DNA from: JAYRWN01 sp041917975
Lineage (GTDB): Bacteria > Bacteroidota > Bacteroidia > Chitinophagales > Saprospiraceae
Direction of reading: 5' to 3'
DNA length: 5,844 bases
Assembly (NCBI GenBank): GCA_041917975.1
Contig: JAYRWN010000427.1
Coordinates: 1-5,844, forward strand
Below are positions 1-5,294 of this stretch, piece by piece (positions within the stretch are counted from its first letter, which is position 1; every line of letters begins with the position of its first letter). Under the pieces are notes generated by a model, which saw only the letters and a program-made list of their open reading frames with translations, was not told where the DNA came from and did no database searches. Position numbers and translations under genes: made by a program.

Positions 1-423
1 GATGCGCGTATAAGTGCCACAACGGCACAGATTGCCATCCATGGCCCCTTCGATGGCTTCATCGGAAGGATTGGGATTGGCTTTCAGAAAGGCTACAGCA
101 TTCATGATCTGCCCGGCCTGACAATAACCACACTGGGGCACGTCGTGCTCCAGCCAGGCTTGTTGTACCGGATGATCGCCATGTTCTGACAAGCCTTCGA
201 TGGTGGTAATGGCCTGATTGCCCACCTGTGCTACGGTGAGCTGACAGGAGCGCACGGCAATATCCCCCAAATGAATGGTGCAGGACCCGCACATGGCTAT
301 CCCGCAGCCGTATTTTGTACCCACCAGATTCAAATGGTCCCTTAAGACCCATAACATGGGTGTGGAAGGATCAACCTCTACCTGGTTGTCCTTCCCGTTT
401 ATTTTTAAATTAAAGCTGGCCAT
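1..423 (-). CDS. (2Fe-2S)-binding small subunit of a molybdenum hydroxylase (isoquinoline 1-oxidoreductase alpha / aldehyde oxidoreductase type), 3' end cut by window
   Basis: In this family the small subunit carries two [2Fe-2S] clusters that pass electrons from a molybdopterin large subunit which oxidises aldehydes or N-heterocycles. The frame reads from ATG at 423 to the window edge (141 codons, no stop). The N-terminal plant-ferredoxin-type domain (about residues 1-75) has cluster ligands C40, C45, C48 and C60 in the C-x4-C-x2-C...C pattern. The C-terminal helical domain has C98-x2-C101 and C133-x-C135 (QCGYC and LCRCGTY motifs), typical of the second cluster. Relatives are about 150-160 residues, so only a dozen or so residues are missing. 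The start is chosen because MASFNLKINGK matches the usual first beta strand. The large subunit would be expected next, beyond the left edge. Substrate cannot be read from this subunit. The family call is firm; the exact enzyme is not. Confidence 0.93.
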   Translation of the reverse strand, partial: MASFNLKINGKDNQVEVDPSTPMLWVLRDHLNLVGTKYGCGIAMCGSCTIHLGDIAVRSCQLTVAQVGNQAITTIEGLSEHGDHPVQQAWLEHDVPQCGYCQAGQIMNAVAFLKANPNPSDEAIEGAMDGNLCRCGTYTRI

Positions 424-487
424 AATTTAGACAGATTAAGACTTTTGATTGAGTAAACAAAATTCAATTCATATGATCAAACCTCAT

Positions 488-515
488 CAAAGATAATTTC
501 ATGAATTATTTTCAA
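488..515 (-). promoter_or_regulatory. Candidate Bacteroidota promoter for the [2Fe-2S] subunit gene
   Basis: Read on the minus strand, a TTG at 515-513 is followed after 17 nt by TATCTTTG at 495-488, a full match to the Bacteroidota -7 consensus TAnnTTTG with an acceptable -33 spacing. It lies 65-92 nt upstream of the ATG at 423, giving an inferred leader of roughly 55-60 nt. A single -7 match is expected by chance every few kb; the pairing with TTG and the position support this one. Confidence 0.5.
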
Positions 516-523
516 TGGTTTGA

Positions 524-736
524 TTGGATTCGAATACCAGATGTAAAACGTAGAAACTCCTAATGTATAACATTTTTAATACACGGCAAGTTTTTCAGAA
601 GCAATACATTGATGACTGTTTCAATTCAAATATTAATTCTCGAATCTGGCGTACCTGCTCCCCCAGAAATTTAGGCTCAAAATACAATTTTTATAAGCAC
701 CAGCTGTGATCGTGAAACTGTGTAATTCGAATCCAA
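524..736. repeat. 12-bp inverted repeat pair enclosing 189 bp
   Basis: TTGGATTCGAAT at 524-535 is perfectly repeated in inverse orientation at 725-736 (ATTCGAATCCAA). Each arm contains the palindrome ATTCGAAT. The left arm sits just upstream of the -33 element of the candidate promoter at 488-515, so the two arms could be paired regulator sites. The enclosed 189 bp show no gene and no target-site duplication was noticed, so a mobile-element reading is not supported. Confidence 0.35.
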
Positions 737-820
737 AGTGCTTCAAATCTACATCTTTTCATTTCATCTCATTTATACTTGGGTTTGCTGACAGAAAGAT
801 CAGTTCATAAAAAATAATTG

Positions 821-851
821 TTGGTATACACATTACTGTTTTTTATACCAA
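821..851. repeat. 8-bp inverted repeat (TTGGTATA ... TATACCAA)
   Basis: Arms 821-828 and 844-851 are exact inverted copies separated by 15 nt. A further TTGGT at 861-865 is inverted relative to the ACCAA at 847-851. It could be an operator or a weak RNA hairpin about 170 nt beyond the stop of the aldo/keto reductase. No T-run follows in the minus-strand direction, so a terminator is not claimed. Confidence 0.3.
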
Positions 852-1018
852 TATTACCGGTTGGTCTAATTCGGTCATTTGCCGCCCATCATACCGGGCA
901 TGGGTCAACCCATAACCAGGCGATTGCCAATGACAATTTATTAAATAAAAATTAACTGGGAAAAAATTACCCTGCCATCAACCGCGATCAAATATGGTCA
1001 AACACCGGGAAACGTTGG

Positions 1019-2002
1019 TCATAAGCCTGTACTGCGTTCCATGGCGTCCGGGTAACGTTCACCGATGACTTTTATTTGCGCCGAAGCAGTCGTCAAATCC
1101 TCCAGTTCAGTGTCACTGAAATGCACGTCTAACGCGCCCAGGTTTTCGATCAGGCGGGGTAATTTGGTGGTGCCGGGAATGGGCACGATCCAGGGTTTTT
1201 GGGCCAGAATCCAGGCTAAGGCTATTTGAGCAGGCGTAGCCCCTTTTTGCACGCCAAATTGGTGGATCACGTCCAGTAGTTTTTGGTTGGCCAACCTGGC
1301 CTCGGGGGAAAAACGGGGTAAGGCGTACCTGAAATCTGCTGGATCCAAAGGTGTCTTATCATCCATGGCTCCGGTCAGATAACCGCGACCCAATGGGCTA
1401 AATGGTACCAAGCCGATACCCAGCTCTTCCAGGAGAGGCATGATGTCCTGCTCATGCTGACGTGTCCACAGGGAATATTCGCTTTGTAAGGCCGTGACCG
1501 GCAATACCGCATGAGCCCGGCGGATGGTAGCAACCCCGGCTTCGGACAAACCAAAATATTTGACCTTGCCTTCCTGCACCAGATCTTTCACGGTGCCGGC
1601 TACGTCTTCGATGGGCACAGCAGGGTCTACCCGGTGCTGATACAATAAATCGATCACATCAGTGCCCAGTCTTTTTAAAGATTGTTCGGTGACCCACCGG
1701 ATGTGGGCTGGCCGGCTATTTACCCCGGTGATTTTACCGTTGTGCAAATCAAATCCAAATTTGGTGGCCATCACTACCCTCTGGCGATACGGGGCTAAAG
1801 CTACACCAACCAGCGTTTCATTCGTGTAAGGCCCGTAGGCTTCCGCGGTGTCAAAAAAGGTAACCCCCAACTCCACCGCCCGCTGCAGAAGTTGAATGGC
1901 AACTTTCTTGTCCGGAAGTGGCAAATACCCATGACTAAAACCCATACATCCCAATCCTAACGGGGACACTTCCAAAACTGAACCCAACTTCCGTTTGTGC
2001 AT
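1019..2002 (-). CDS. Aldo/keto reductase family oxidoreductase
   Basis: This is a cytosolic NADPH-dependent reductase of carbonyl compounds with the (beta/alpha)8-barrel fold. The frame is complete at 327 residues, a normal family length. The catalytic tetrad is visible: D51 and Y56 in DTAEAYGP, K81 in ATKFG and H123 in YQHRVDP. Other family marks are LGLGCMGFS near residues 16-24, the SEYSLW segment near 174-179, FSPLGRGYLTG near 201-211 and the cofactor-binding stretch VPIPGTTK at 273-280, with R283 and N287 following. The overall pattern resembles the bacterial AKR branch often annotated as general stress or auxin-induced-type reductases; the substrate is unknown. Start ATG at 2002 gives the usual KRKLG opening. 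No full TAnnTTTG promoter was found upstream. It is on the same strand as the [2Fe-2S] subunit gene but 595 bp away, so a shared operon is unlikely. Confidence 0.95.
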   Translation of the reverse strand: MHKRKLGSVLEVSPLGLGCMGFSHGYLPLPDKKVAIQLLQRAVELGVTFFDTAEAYGPYTNETLVGVALAPYRQRVVMATKFGFDLHNGKITGVNSRPAHIRWVTEQSLKRLGTDVIDLLYQHRVDPAVPIEDVAGTVKDLVQEGKVKYFGLSEAGVATIRRAHAVLPVTALQSEYSLWTRQHEQDIMPLLEELGIGLVPFSPLGRGYLTGAMDDKTPLDPADFRYALPRFSPEARLANQKLLDVIHQFGVQKGATPAQIALAWILAQKPWIVPIPGTTKLPRLIENLGALDVHFSDTELEDLTTASAQIKVIGERYPDAMERSTGL

Positions 2003-2144
2003 TTTTATTAAGATTTAAAAAAACAATCTACTTTGTATCTCCCAAATTCTAAGGAAGCAAAAATTATTCTTTTTAATGATGTCCCCCCCAATATAGCGAA
2101 ATGAACCTTTGTATTAATCAGTTTAATGCAGAGAATATGTTCAC

Positions 2145-2337
2145 CTATAACTCCACACACCTTGCCTTATCCCGCTTTAACACTTCCACCCCTTCCTGCA
2201 CCACCCGCTTTTGTAGTTTGGTACCGGAAGCATCATAGAGGTAAGACAGGTAGTTATTATTGGCATCCAAGATGGATTCGATTTTATAAAGTAAATTAAG
2301 GTAGTTGTAATAGATATTCAACTTTTTGTGCGGGTCG
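2145..2337 (-). pseudogene. RHS/YD-repeat fragment A
   Basis: The minus strand reads DPHKKLNIYYNYLNL, then YKIESILDANNNYLSYLYDASGTKLQKRVVQEGVEVLK, and ends after VEL at a TAG (2145-2147). This is the segment of an RHS repeat-core protein with the LYDASGTKLQK signature, a conserved stretch of cell-surface or secreted polymorphic toxins. It has no start codon, no upstream core and no downstream tip. Homology to fragments B and D breaks sharply between 2337 and 2338. It is the most diverged of the four copies: after VEVLK it reads RDKARCVEL where D reads QDYIGGVE. It is not expected to make a protein. Confidence 0.85.
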
Positions 2338-2559
2338 AGTCACAGAAGGAGTTGAATCCAGCAGAATGTGGAAAATAATAGCAAGTTGGAAGCAGACAAA
2401 AAATGGTCAAACGCCCAGGGGAAAGAAAATTCAAATAATTCTTAGACAGCTCGGATGGCTTAGGATTTTGATATTTACTCACAAAATCAATTAAGGTATT
2501 GAAGCCCTATAGAAAGACTGAAATAAGGCCATCTTCATTAGGATATTTGCACTTTGAAC
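2338..2559. other. Spacer between RHS fragment A and the hicBA promoter; no supported gene
   Basis: The whole gene-free gap to hicB is about 330 bp. It contains a minus-strand open stretch (2318-2490, containing SKYQNPKPSELSKNYLNF) that has no ATG, starts right after a stop and ends out of frame inside fragment A. It may be the remnant of an older inserted gene, but no family is recognised. The rest of the gap up to 2665 holds the candidate hicBA promoter. Confidence 0.4.
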
Positions 2560-2590
2560 TTGTTTTAATAAAAATTAGACCATAACTTTG
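2560..2590 (+). promoter_or_regulatory. Candidate Bacteroidota promoter for hicBA
   Basis: TTG at 2560-2562 is followed after 20 nt by TAACTTTG at 2583-2590, a full match to the TAnnTTTG -7 element with good spacing. Transcription would start near 2597, leaving a leader of about 70 nt before the hicB ATG. In that leader TTCAATT occurs twice, at 2612-2618 and 2625-2631, a spacing that could suit an autoregulatory site; that role is inference. Confidence 0.5.
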
Positions 2591-2665
2591 ACCAGGTCTG
2601 GATCCCTTCTTTTCAATTGACTAATTCAATTTACCTAAAAGAGAATAAAAATAGGTTTGTCCATT

Positions 2666-2890
2666 ATGTTTACCTACAAAATTTTATTACATAAAGAGCC
2701 TACTGGGGGGTTTACAGTTACTGTTCCGGTTTTACCGGGCTGTATAACCTATGGCGAAGATGTGGATGAAGCTATTGCAATGGCCAAAGAAGCCATACAA
2801 TTATATATAGAAGAACTAAAAGAGAGAGGTGAAATTATTCCTGATGATAGTAACACTCTGGAATATTCACTGAACCTCGAACAATTATGA
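2666..2890 (+). CDS. hicB: HicB-family antitoxin (short form)
   Basis: This is the antitoxin of a type II HicAB module; it binds and neutralises the HicA mRNA interferase in the cytosol. The 74-residue product shows the partial RNase H-like HicB fold: FTYKILLHKEPTGGFTVTVPVLPGCITYGEDVDEAIAMAKEAI, with the family hallmark of a strand, a PVLPGC turn, a GED/DEA segment and a helix. It ends LNLEQL with no room for the C-terminal helix-turn-helix or ribbon-helix-helix domain found in longer HicB proteins, so autoregulation by this protein alone is doubtful. ATG at 2666 is preferred over an in-frame TTG at 2657, which adds only three residues. It overlaps hicA by ATGA (2887-2890), implying coupled translation. 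The order hicB-hicA is common in this phylum. No strong ribosome binding site is seen, which is normal for the phylum. Confidence 0.88.
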   Translation: MFTYKILLHKEPTGGFTVTVPVLPGCITYGEDVDEAIAMAKEAIQLYIEELKERGEIIPDDSNTLEYSLNLEQL

Positions 2891-3090
2891 ACCTAAACCC
2901 GAAGTATCTAATTAAAATATTTCAACAAGCCGGCTTTGTTTATAAACGATCCAAAGGCTCTTATCAACTCTACTTCAATCCTTCAACGAAAAAAACAGTC
3001 ATTGTTCCAATGCATGGAGGAAAAGATTTGAAAAAAGGGACATTCTACACCATAATAAAACAAGCTGGGATAAACTTATCCAACACTTAG
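2887..3090 (+). CDS. hicA: HicA-family mRNA interferase toxin, possible active-site substitution
   Basis: HicA toxins are small dsRBD-like ribonucleases that cleave mRNA when not held by HicB. The 67-residue product has the family layout: helix 1 (NPKYLIKIFQQAGF), the strand KRSKGSYQLYF, the strand KKTVIVPMHGGKDLKKGT and a closing helix FYTIIKQAGI. The motif usually written G-S-H, whose histidine is catalytic in characterised HicA proteins, is GSY here (Y26). The second conserved histidine, in VPMHGGKDL (H43), is kept. The toxin may therefore be weak or inactive, or may use a variant site; family membership is not in doubt. Its start overlaps the hicB stop. The gene ends 3 nt before the converging stop of RHS fragment B. 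Confidence 0.88.
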   Translation: MNLNPKYLIKIFQQAGFVYKRSKGSYQLYFNPSTKKTVIVPMHGGKDLKKGTFYTIIKQAGINLSNT

Positions 3091-3093
3091 TTT

Positions 3094-3450
3094 CTATAAT
3101 GAATACCCTTCCTGCACCACCCGCTTTTGCAGTTTGGTACCGGAAGCATCGTAGAGGTAAGTCATAAAATTATTGGCCGCATCCAAGGTGGACTCGATTT
3201 TATACGGTAAGTTAAGGTAGTTGTAATAGATTTTCAAGTTTTTGTGCGGGTCGTCGGTAAGGTTGCCGTCCGCATCGTAGGTGTAGTCGGCGGTGACGGT
3301 GTGGTTAAAGCCGGAGGTGTATTTGGGCAAGGTGGTGGTGCAGCCGCTGATTTGCGCAGTCAGGGAGGCCGTGCCGTCCGCTTTATAACGGAAGCCGTCT
3401 TTAAGGGTGATTGTGCCGGAGGAGGCCGTACGCAGGTGGATGCTGGCGTT
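3094..3450 (-). pseudogene. RHS/YD-repeat fragment B, longest remnant
   Basis: The minus strand is open from just after a TAA (3451-3453) to a TAG at 3094-3096. It begins NASIHLRTASSGTITLKDGF, continues through LPKYTSGFNHTVTADYTYDADGNLTDDPHKNLKIYYNYLNLP and then the TLDAANNFMTYLYDASGTKLQKRVVQEG segment, ending YSL. TYDADGNLT is a canonical YD repeat; the first part resembles the short repeat seen ahead of YD repeats in Bacteroidota RHS proteins. It lacks a start codon, most of the core and any toxin tip. Homology to D stops at 3106, exactly after QEG. An internal ATG near 3330 would give a 78-residue product, but that start lies inside the conserved repeat and is not credible. Confidence 0.87.
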
Positions 3451-3532
3451 TTACATTACACATTTCAAAAAGTACCTATTAGTGCAATATGGCTTATTTT
3501 GTAACTTCACACCATTAAAAAATTCTTTAACA

Positions 3533-3712
3533 ATGGCTGTTGCAGAACAAATCAAATGGATTGGAAAGAGAAGGGTAAATGAACTGCTTTTGCAATCGGT
3601 TCGTTTATTGGAAGAGCTGGACGAAATGCAGAAAAATTCTACCTCCAACATGATTGATGTCACCGTGGCCAACAAACGCCTAAAAGAAGCGTTGAGCAAT
3701 TGCAATGAGTAA
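3533..3712 (+). CDS. Small helical protein of unknown function upstream of a toxin-antitoxin pair
   Basis: The 59-residue frame starts MAVAEQIKWIGKRRVNELLLQSVRLLEELDEMQ and ends LKEALSNCNE. It is rich in Leu, Glu and Lys and probably forms two helices, the first amphipathic and possibly coiled-coil forming. I do not recognise the family. ATG 3533 is chosen because the frame further upstream only mirrors RHS fragment B antisense. An imperfect -7-like TTATTTTG lies about 40 nt upstream, without a good -33 partner. The stop at 3710-3712 is 21 nt before the antitoxin ATG on the same strand, so the three genes may form one transcript. It could be a third component of the toxin-antitoxin operon or the tail of a truncated gene. 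Confidence 0.55.
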   Translation: MAVAEQIKWIGKRRVNELLLQSVRLLEELDEMQKNSTSNMIDVTVANKRLKEALSNCNE

Positions 3713-3733
3713 TAACGTTTAAATTTTTAGACC

Positions 3734-3943
3734 ATGAAAATTTTAGTAGATATACCTGATAATGAAGCTAGATTCGCAATGAAAGTATTAAAAAGCCTTT
3801 CATTTATAAAAAAAGCGACGCCTATGAGTGTGGCTTCTGTTGATTTGTGGGAAGACCTTAAAGAAGCTGCAGATCAAGTTCGTTCACACAAGCAAGGTAA
3901 AATTAGATTAAAGTCGGCTCAAGAGTTACTCAATGAGCTATAA
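3734..3943 (+). CDS. Type II antitoxin paired with a RelE/ParE-family toxin
   Basis: The 69-residue protein begins MKILVDIPDNEARFAMKVLKSLSFIKKATPM and ends GKIRLKSAQELLNEL. This plan, a short N-terminal beta strand and helix followed by a charged, probably flexible helical tail, is that of small Bacteroidota antitoxins encoded just before RelE/ParE toxins. The N-terminal part would dimerise and possibly bind DNA, and the tail would wrap the toxin; both roles are inferred from family behaviour. The stop overlaps the toxin start by 11 nt (3933-3943), a typical arrangement that keeps antitoxin made first. No separate promoter is evident in the 21-nt gap after the upstream small gene. Confidence 0.8.
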   Translation: MKILVDIPDNEARFAMKVLKSLSFIKKATPMSVASVDLWEDLKEAADQVRSHKQGKIRLKSAQELLNEL

Positions 3944-4268
3944 CATTATTTCTACCCAACCTTTTGAGAAGGAACTCAAGCGGCTCGATAAAAAATTTCC
4001 TTCGCTTAAAGATGAGTTTGCCCAACTAATTGCTGAGGTTTCTAATAATCCCCGAGTTGGTAATTTTATTGGCAACAACTGCTATAAAATCCGTTTAGCT
4101 ATAAATAGTAAAGGAAAGGGTAAAAGTGGTGGGGCAAGGGTCATCACCTATCTGTACATAGAAACTGAAACGGTTTATCTGCTGACCATTTACGATAAAG
4201 GCGAAAAGGCTGACCTAAAGCCCAATGAACTTCGCGATATGATTGAAAGCCTACAACTGGATTTTTAA
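3933..4268 (+). CDS. RelE/ParE-family toxin
   Basis: The 111-residue protein begins MSYNIISTQPFEKELKRLDKKFPSLKDEF and carries the RelE/ParE superfamily layout: a first strand, two helices (FEKELKRL and SLKDEFAQLIAEV), then NNCYKIRLAINSKGKGKSGGARVITYLYIETETVYLLTIYDKGEKADL and a final helix ELRDMIESL. The central R-x-A...GGARVI...VYLLTIYDKGEK pattern is typical of the RelE-type fold. Such toxins cleave mRNA at the ribosome (RelE-like) or poison gyrase (ParE-like); sequence alone does not settle which. The gene follows and overlaps the antitoxin gene, so expression should be coupled. It is complete and looks functional. Confidence 0.85.
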   Translation: MSYNIISTQPFEKELKRLDKKFPSLKDEFAQLIAEVSNNPRVGNFIGNNCYKIRLAINSKGKGKSGGARVITYLYIETETVYLLTIYDKGEKADLKPNELRDMIESLQLDF

Positions 4269-4395
4269 AACAAAGCTTCCTAGAAAACAATAGCTTAAAT
4301 GGAAACGAAGAATTAATAAATAGCTAATCAATGAGATTAATGATCCGAATTTATTAATACGCTCAGCTAAAGGGCATTACTAAGAATACCCGCAA

Positions 4396-4501
4396 TAATA
4401 AATTTTAAGTTTTTGTGCGTGTCGTCGGTGAGGTTGCCATCTGCATCATAGGTGTAGTCGGCGGTGGCGGTGTGGTTAAAGCCGGAGGTGTATTTGGGCA
4501 G
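4396..4501 (-). pseudogene. RHS/YD-repeat fragment C, shortest remnant
   Basis: The minus strand reads LPKYTSGFNHTATADYTYDADGNLTDDTHKNLK and then loses the frame, giving FIIAGIL before a TAG at 4367-4369. Compared with B and D, one G is missing in the TTGAAAA stretch near 4407, which shifts the frame, and homology ends about 10 nt later. The upstream break is at 4501. It has only about 35 codons of the YD-repeat region, no start and no tip, so it is a dead remnant. The roughly 125 bp between it and the RelE/ParE-family toxin gene show nothing recognisable. Confidence 0.83.
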
Positions 4502-4521
4502 GATGATTAAAACATAAATAA

Positions 4522-4539
4522 ATCAAATAATTATTTGAT
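4522..4539. repeat. Perfect 18-bp palindrome over the stop codon of the exported-protein gene
   Basis: ATCAAATAATTATTTGAT is its own reverse complement. It covers the TAA stop (4531-4533) of the minus-strand gene at 4531-5019. It might stabilise the 3' end of the transcript or bind a regulator. As an AT-rich palindrome without a loop or T-run it is a poor classical terminator. Confidence 0.5.
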
Positions 4540-5019
4540 ATAATAATCGATTTTTTGGACATTTATTTTTTGGTTTAACTCAACAGGGTAATTTACTAAT
4601 ATTTTGCATTCTGAAGCATGGATAGTGTCTTTCTTAGTTATAAATGCTTCATTTGCCTTAAATATTATATAATATTTTAACCGTGTTATTTCATCATTAC
4701 ATAGTGAATTGAAAAAAGAAATTGTATATACAAAATTAACGATTTTACCATGATATACTCCATAATCATACGAAATAGACCAATCGCCAGATTCAGATTC
4801 AGAATATTCATTAATTTTTAGATTACCTTTTCCTAAGGATTGATACTTAGCTTTTCTTTGTGGGTATATTACTGGAAGAGTATCGAATACTAATTTTTTA
4901 ACTTTTTTATATTTACTATCGATAATAAATGTCTCATATTCTTTAATTTGTCTATTGCAACATAAATCACTAATAGCTACTGTAATTATTAGCATTAACC
5001 AATAAAATATTATTTTCAT
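4531..5019 (-). CDS. Exported small protein, candidate immunity partner of the adjacent RHS tip
   Basis: The 162-residue protein has an N-terminal signal-like segment: K2, then hydrophobic residues 3-16 (IIFYWLMLIITVAI), then SDLCCNRQ. The two cysteines (20, 21) suggest a lipoprotein, but L19 does not fit a normal lipobox, so simple export or an N-terminal anchor is equally possible. The mature part is rich in Lys, Tyr, Ile and Asn and looks mainly beta: SGDWSISYDYGVYHGKIVNFVYTISFFN, then LKYYIIFKANEAF and CKILVNYPVEL. I do not recognise a family. It starts 26 nt after the end of the putative toxin-tip frame on the same strand, the usual position of immunity genes in polymorphic-toxin loci. 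A periplasmic product would suit a peptidoglycan-targeting toxin. The gene is strikingly AT-rich compared with the RHS DNA around it. The immunity role is inference. Confidence 0.65.
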   Translation of the reverse strand: MKIIFYWLMLIITVAISDLCCNRQIKEYETFIIDSKYKKVKKLVFDTLPVIYPQRKAKYQSLGKGNLKINEYSESESGDWSISYDYGVYHGKIVNFVYTISFFNSLCNDEITRLKYYIIFKANEAFITKKDTIHASECKILVNYPVELNQKINVQKIDYYIK

Positions 5020-5045
5020 GATTTATTTATATATCAATATAATAA

Positions 5046-5294
5046 TTAAGTTTTTTTCTTTAAATTAATACTTTCACTTCTGAGTATTCTTGTTTTATCA
5101 ATTTCTTTAGAGGTATCTCCATCCATTTGTTTTTGATTATCATCTCTTATTGTTGAATAGTCATTCCCCTTTTTATCAATATGAATTCTATCTGGGTTTG
5201 TAAAATCACCTCCCCACCTCCAACCTGATAAAGATTTTACTTTTTCAATGAATTTGTTTTCAGAAGTGTTCGTGATACACCGCCTCCACCGCAC
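5046..5294 (-). pseudogene. Displaced RHS toxin-tip remnant, possibly the C-terminal part of an M15-type peptidase
   Basis: The minus-strand frame following RHS fragment D reads SENKFIEKVKSLSGWRWGG, then DFTNPDRIHIDKKGNDYSTI, and ends INLKKKT at a TAA (5046-5048). GW.WGGDF...D..H resembles the C-terminal motif of M15-type D,D/L,D peptidases, where the histidine (H38 from the GTG at 5294) is a zinc ligand. The earlier S-x-H-x-x-G-x-A-x-D motif carrying the other two zinc ligands is absent, so the domain is at best half present. The frame has no convincing start: the GTG at 5294 lies inside RHS DNA whose own reading is in another frame. It is most simply a truncated, inactive tip. If intact elsewhere, it would cut peptidoglycan peptides in the periplasm. 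The M15 call rests on one motif. Confidence 0.45.

Larger units (their letters stand above)
424..1018. other. 595-bp intergenic region without a recognisable gene
   Basis: This lies between the stop of the aldo/keto reductase and the start of the [2Fe-2S] subunit gene, both on the minus strand. No frame on either strand gives a convincing protein and no RNA gene is recognised. It contains the candidate promoter at 488-515, a 12-bp inverted repeat (arms 524-535 and 725-736), an 8-bp inverted repeat at 821-851 and a near-palindrome, ATGGGT-CA-ACCCAT, at 900-913. No hairpin followed by a T-run marks a clear terminator for the reductase. The gap suggests the two genes are transcribed separately. 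Confidence 0.6.

Noticed and set aside
59..352. Minus-strand open frame of 97 codons
   Set aside because: It lies inside the [2Fe-2S] subunit gene in another frame of the same strand; the subunit frame has all eight cluster cysteines and is clearly the real one.
2318..2490. Minus-strand open stretch containing SKYQNPKPSELSKNYLNF
   Set aside because: No ATG, begins right after a stop and ends out of frame inside RHS fragment A; possible remnant but no family can be supported.
2652..2659. TAGGTTTG, a second -7-like match upstream of hicB
   Set aside because: Only 6 nt before the ATG and without a TTG at suitable distance; the pair at 2560-2590 is better placed.
2657..2665. TTG start for hicB three codons upstream
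   Set aside because: The ATG at 2666 gives the standard N-terminus and TTG starts are less common; it cannot be fully excluded.
3244..3504. Plus-strand open frame antisense to RHS fragment B
   Set aside because: It is low-complexity Gly/Val-rich sequence produced by reading conserved YD-repeat DNA backwards.
3407..3532. Upstream extension of the 59-residue gene
   Set aside because: The first part is antisense RHS DNA and the start is not ATG; the ATG at 3533 begins after the RHS homology ends.
3451..3705. Minus-strand frame of 84 codons opposite the 59-residue gene
   Set aside because: Ser/Cys/Phe-rich shadow of the plus-strand helical gene, with no recognisable protein features.
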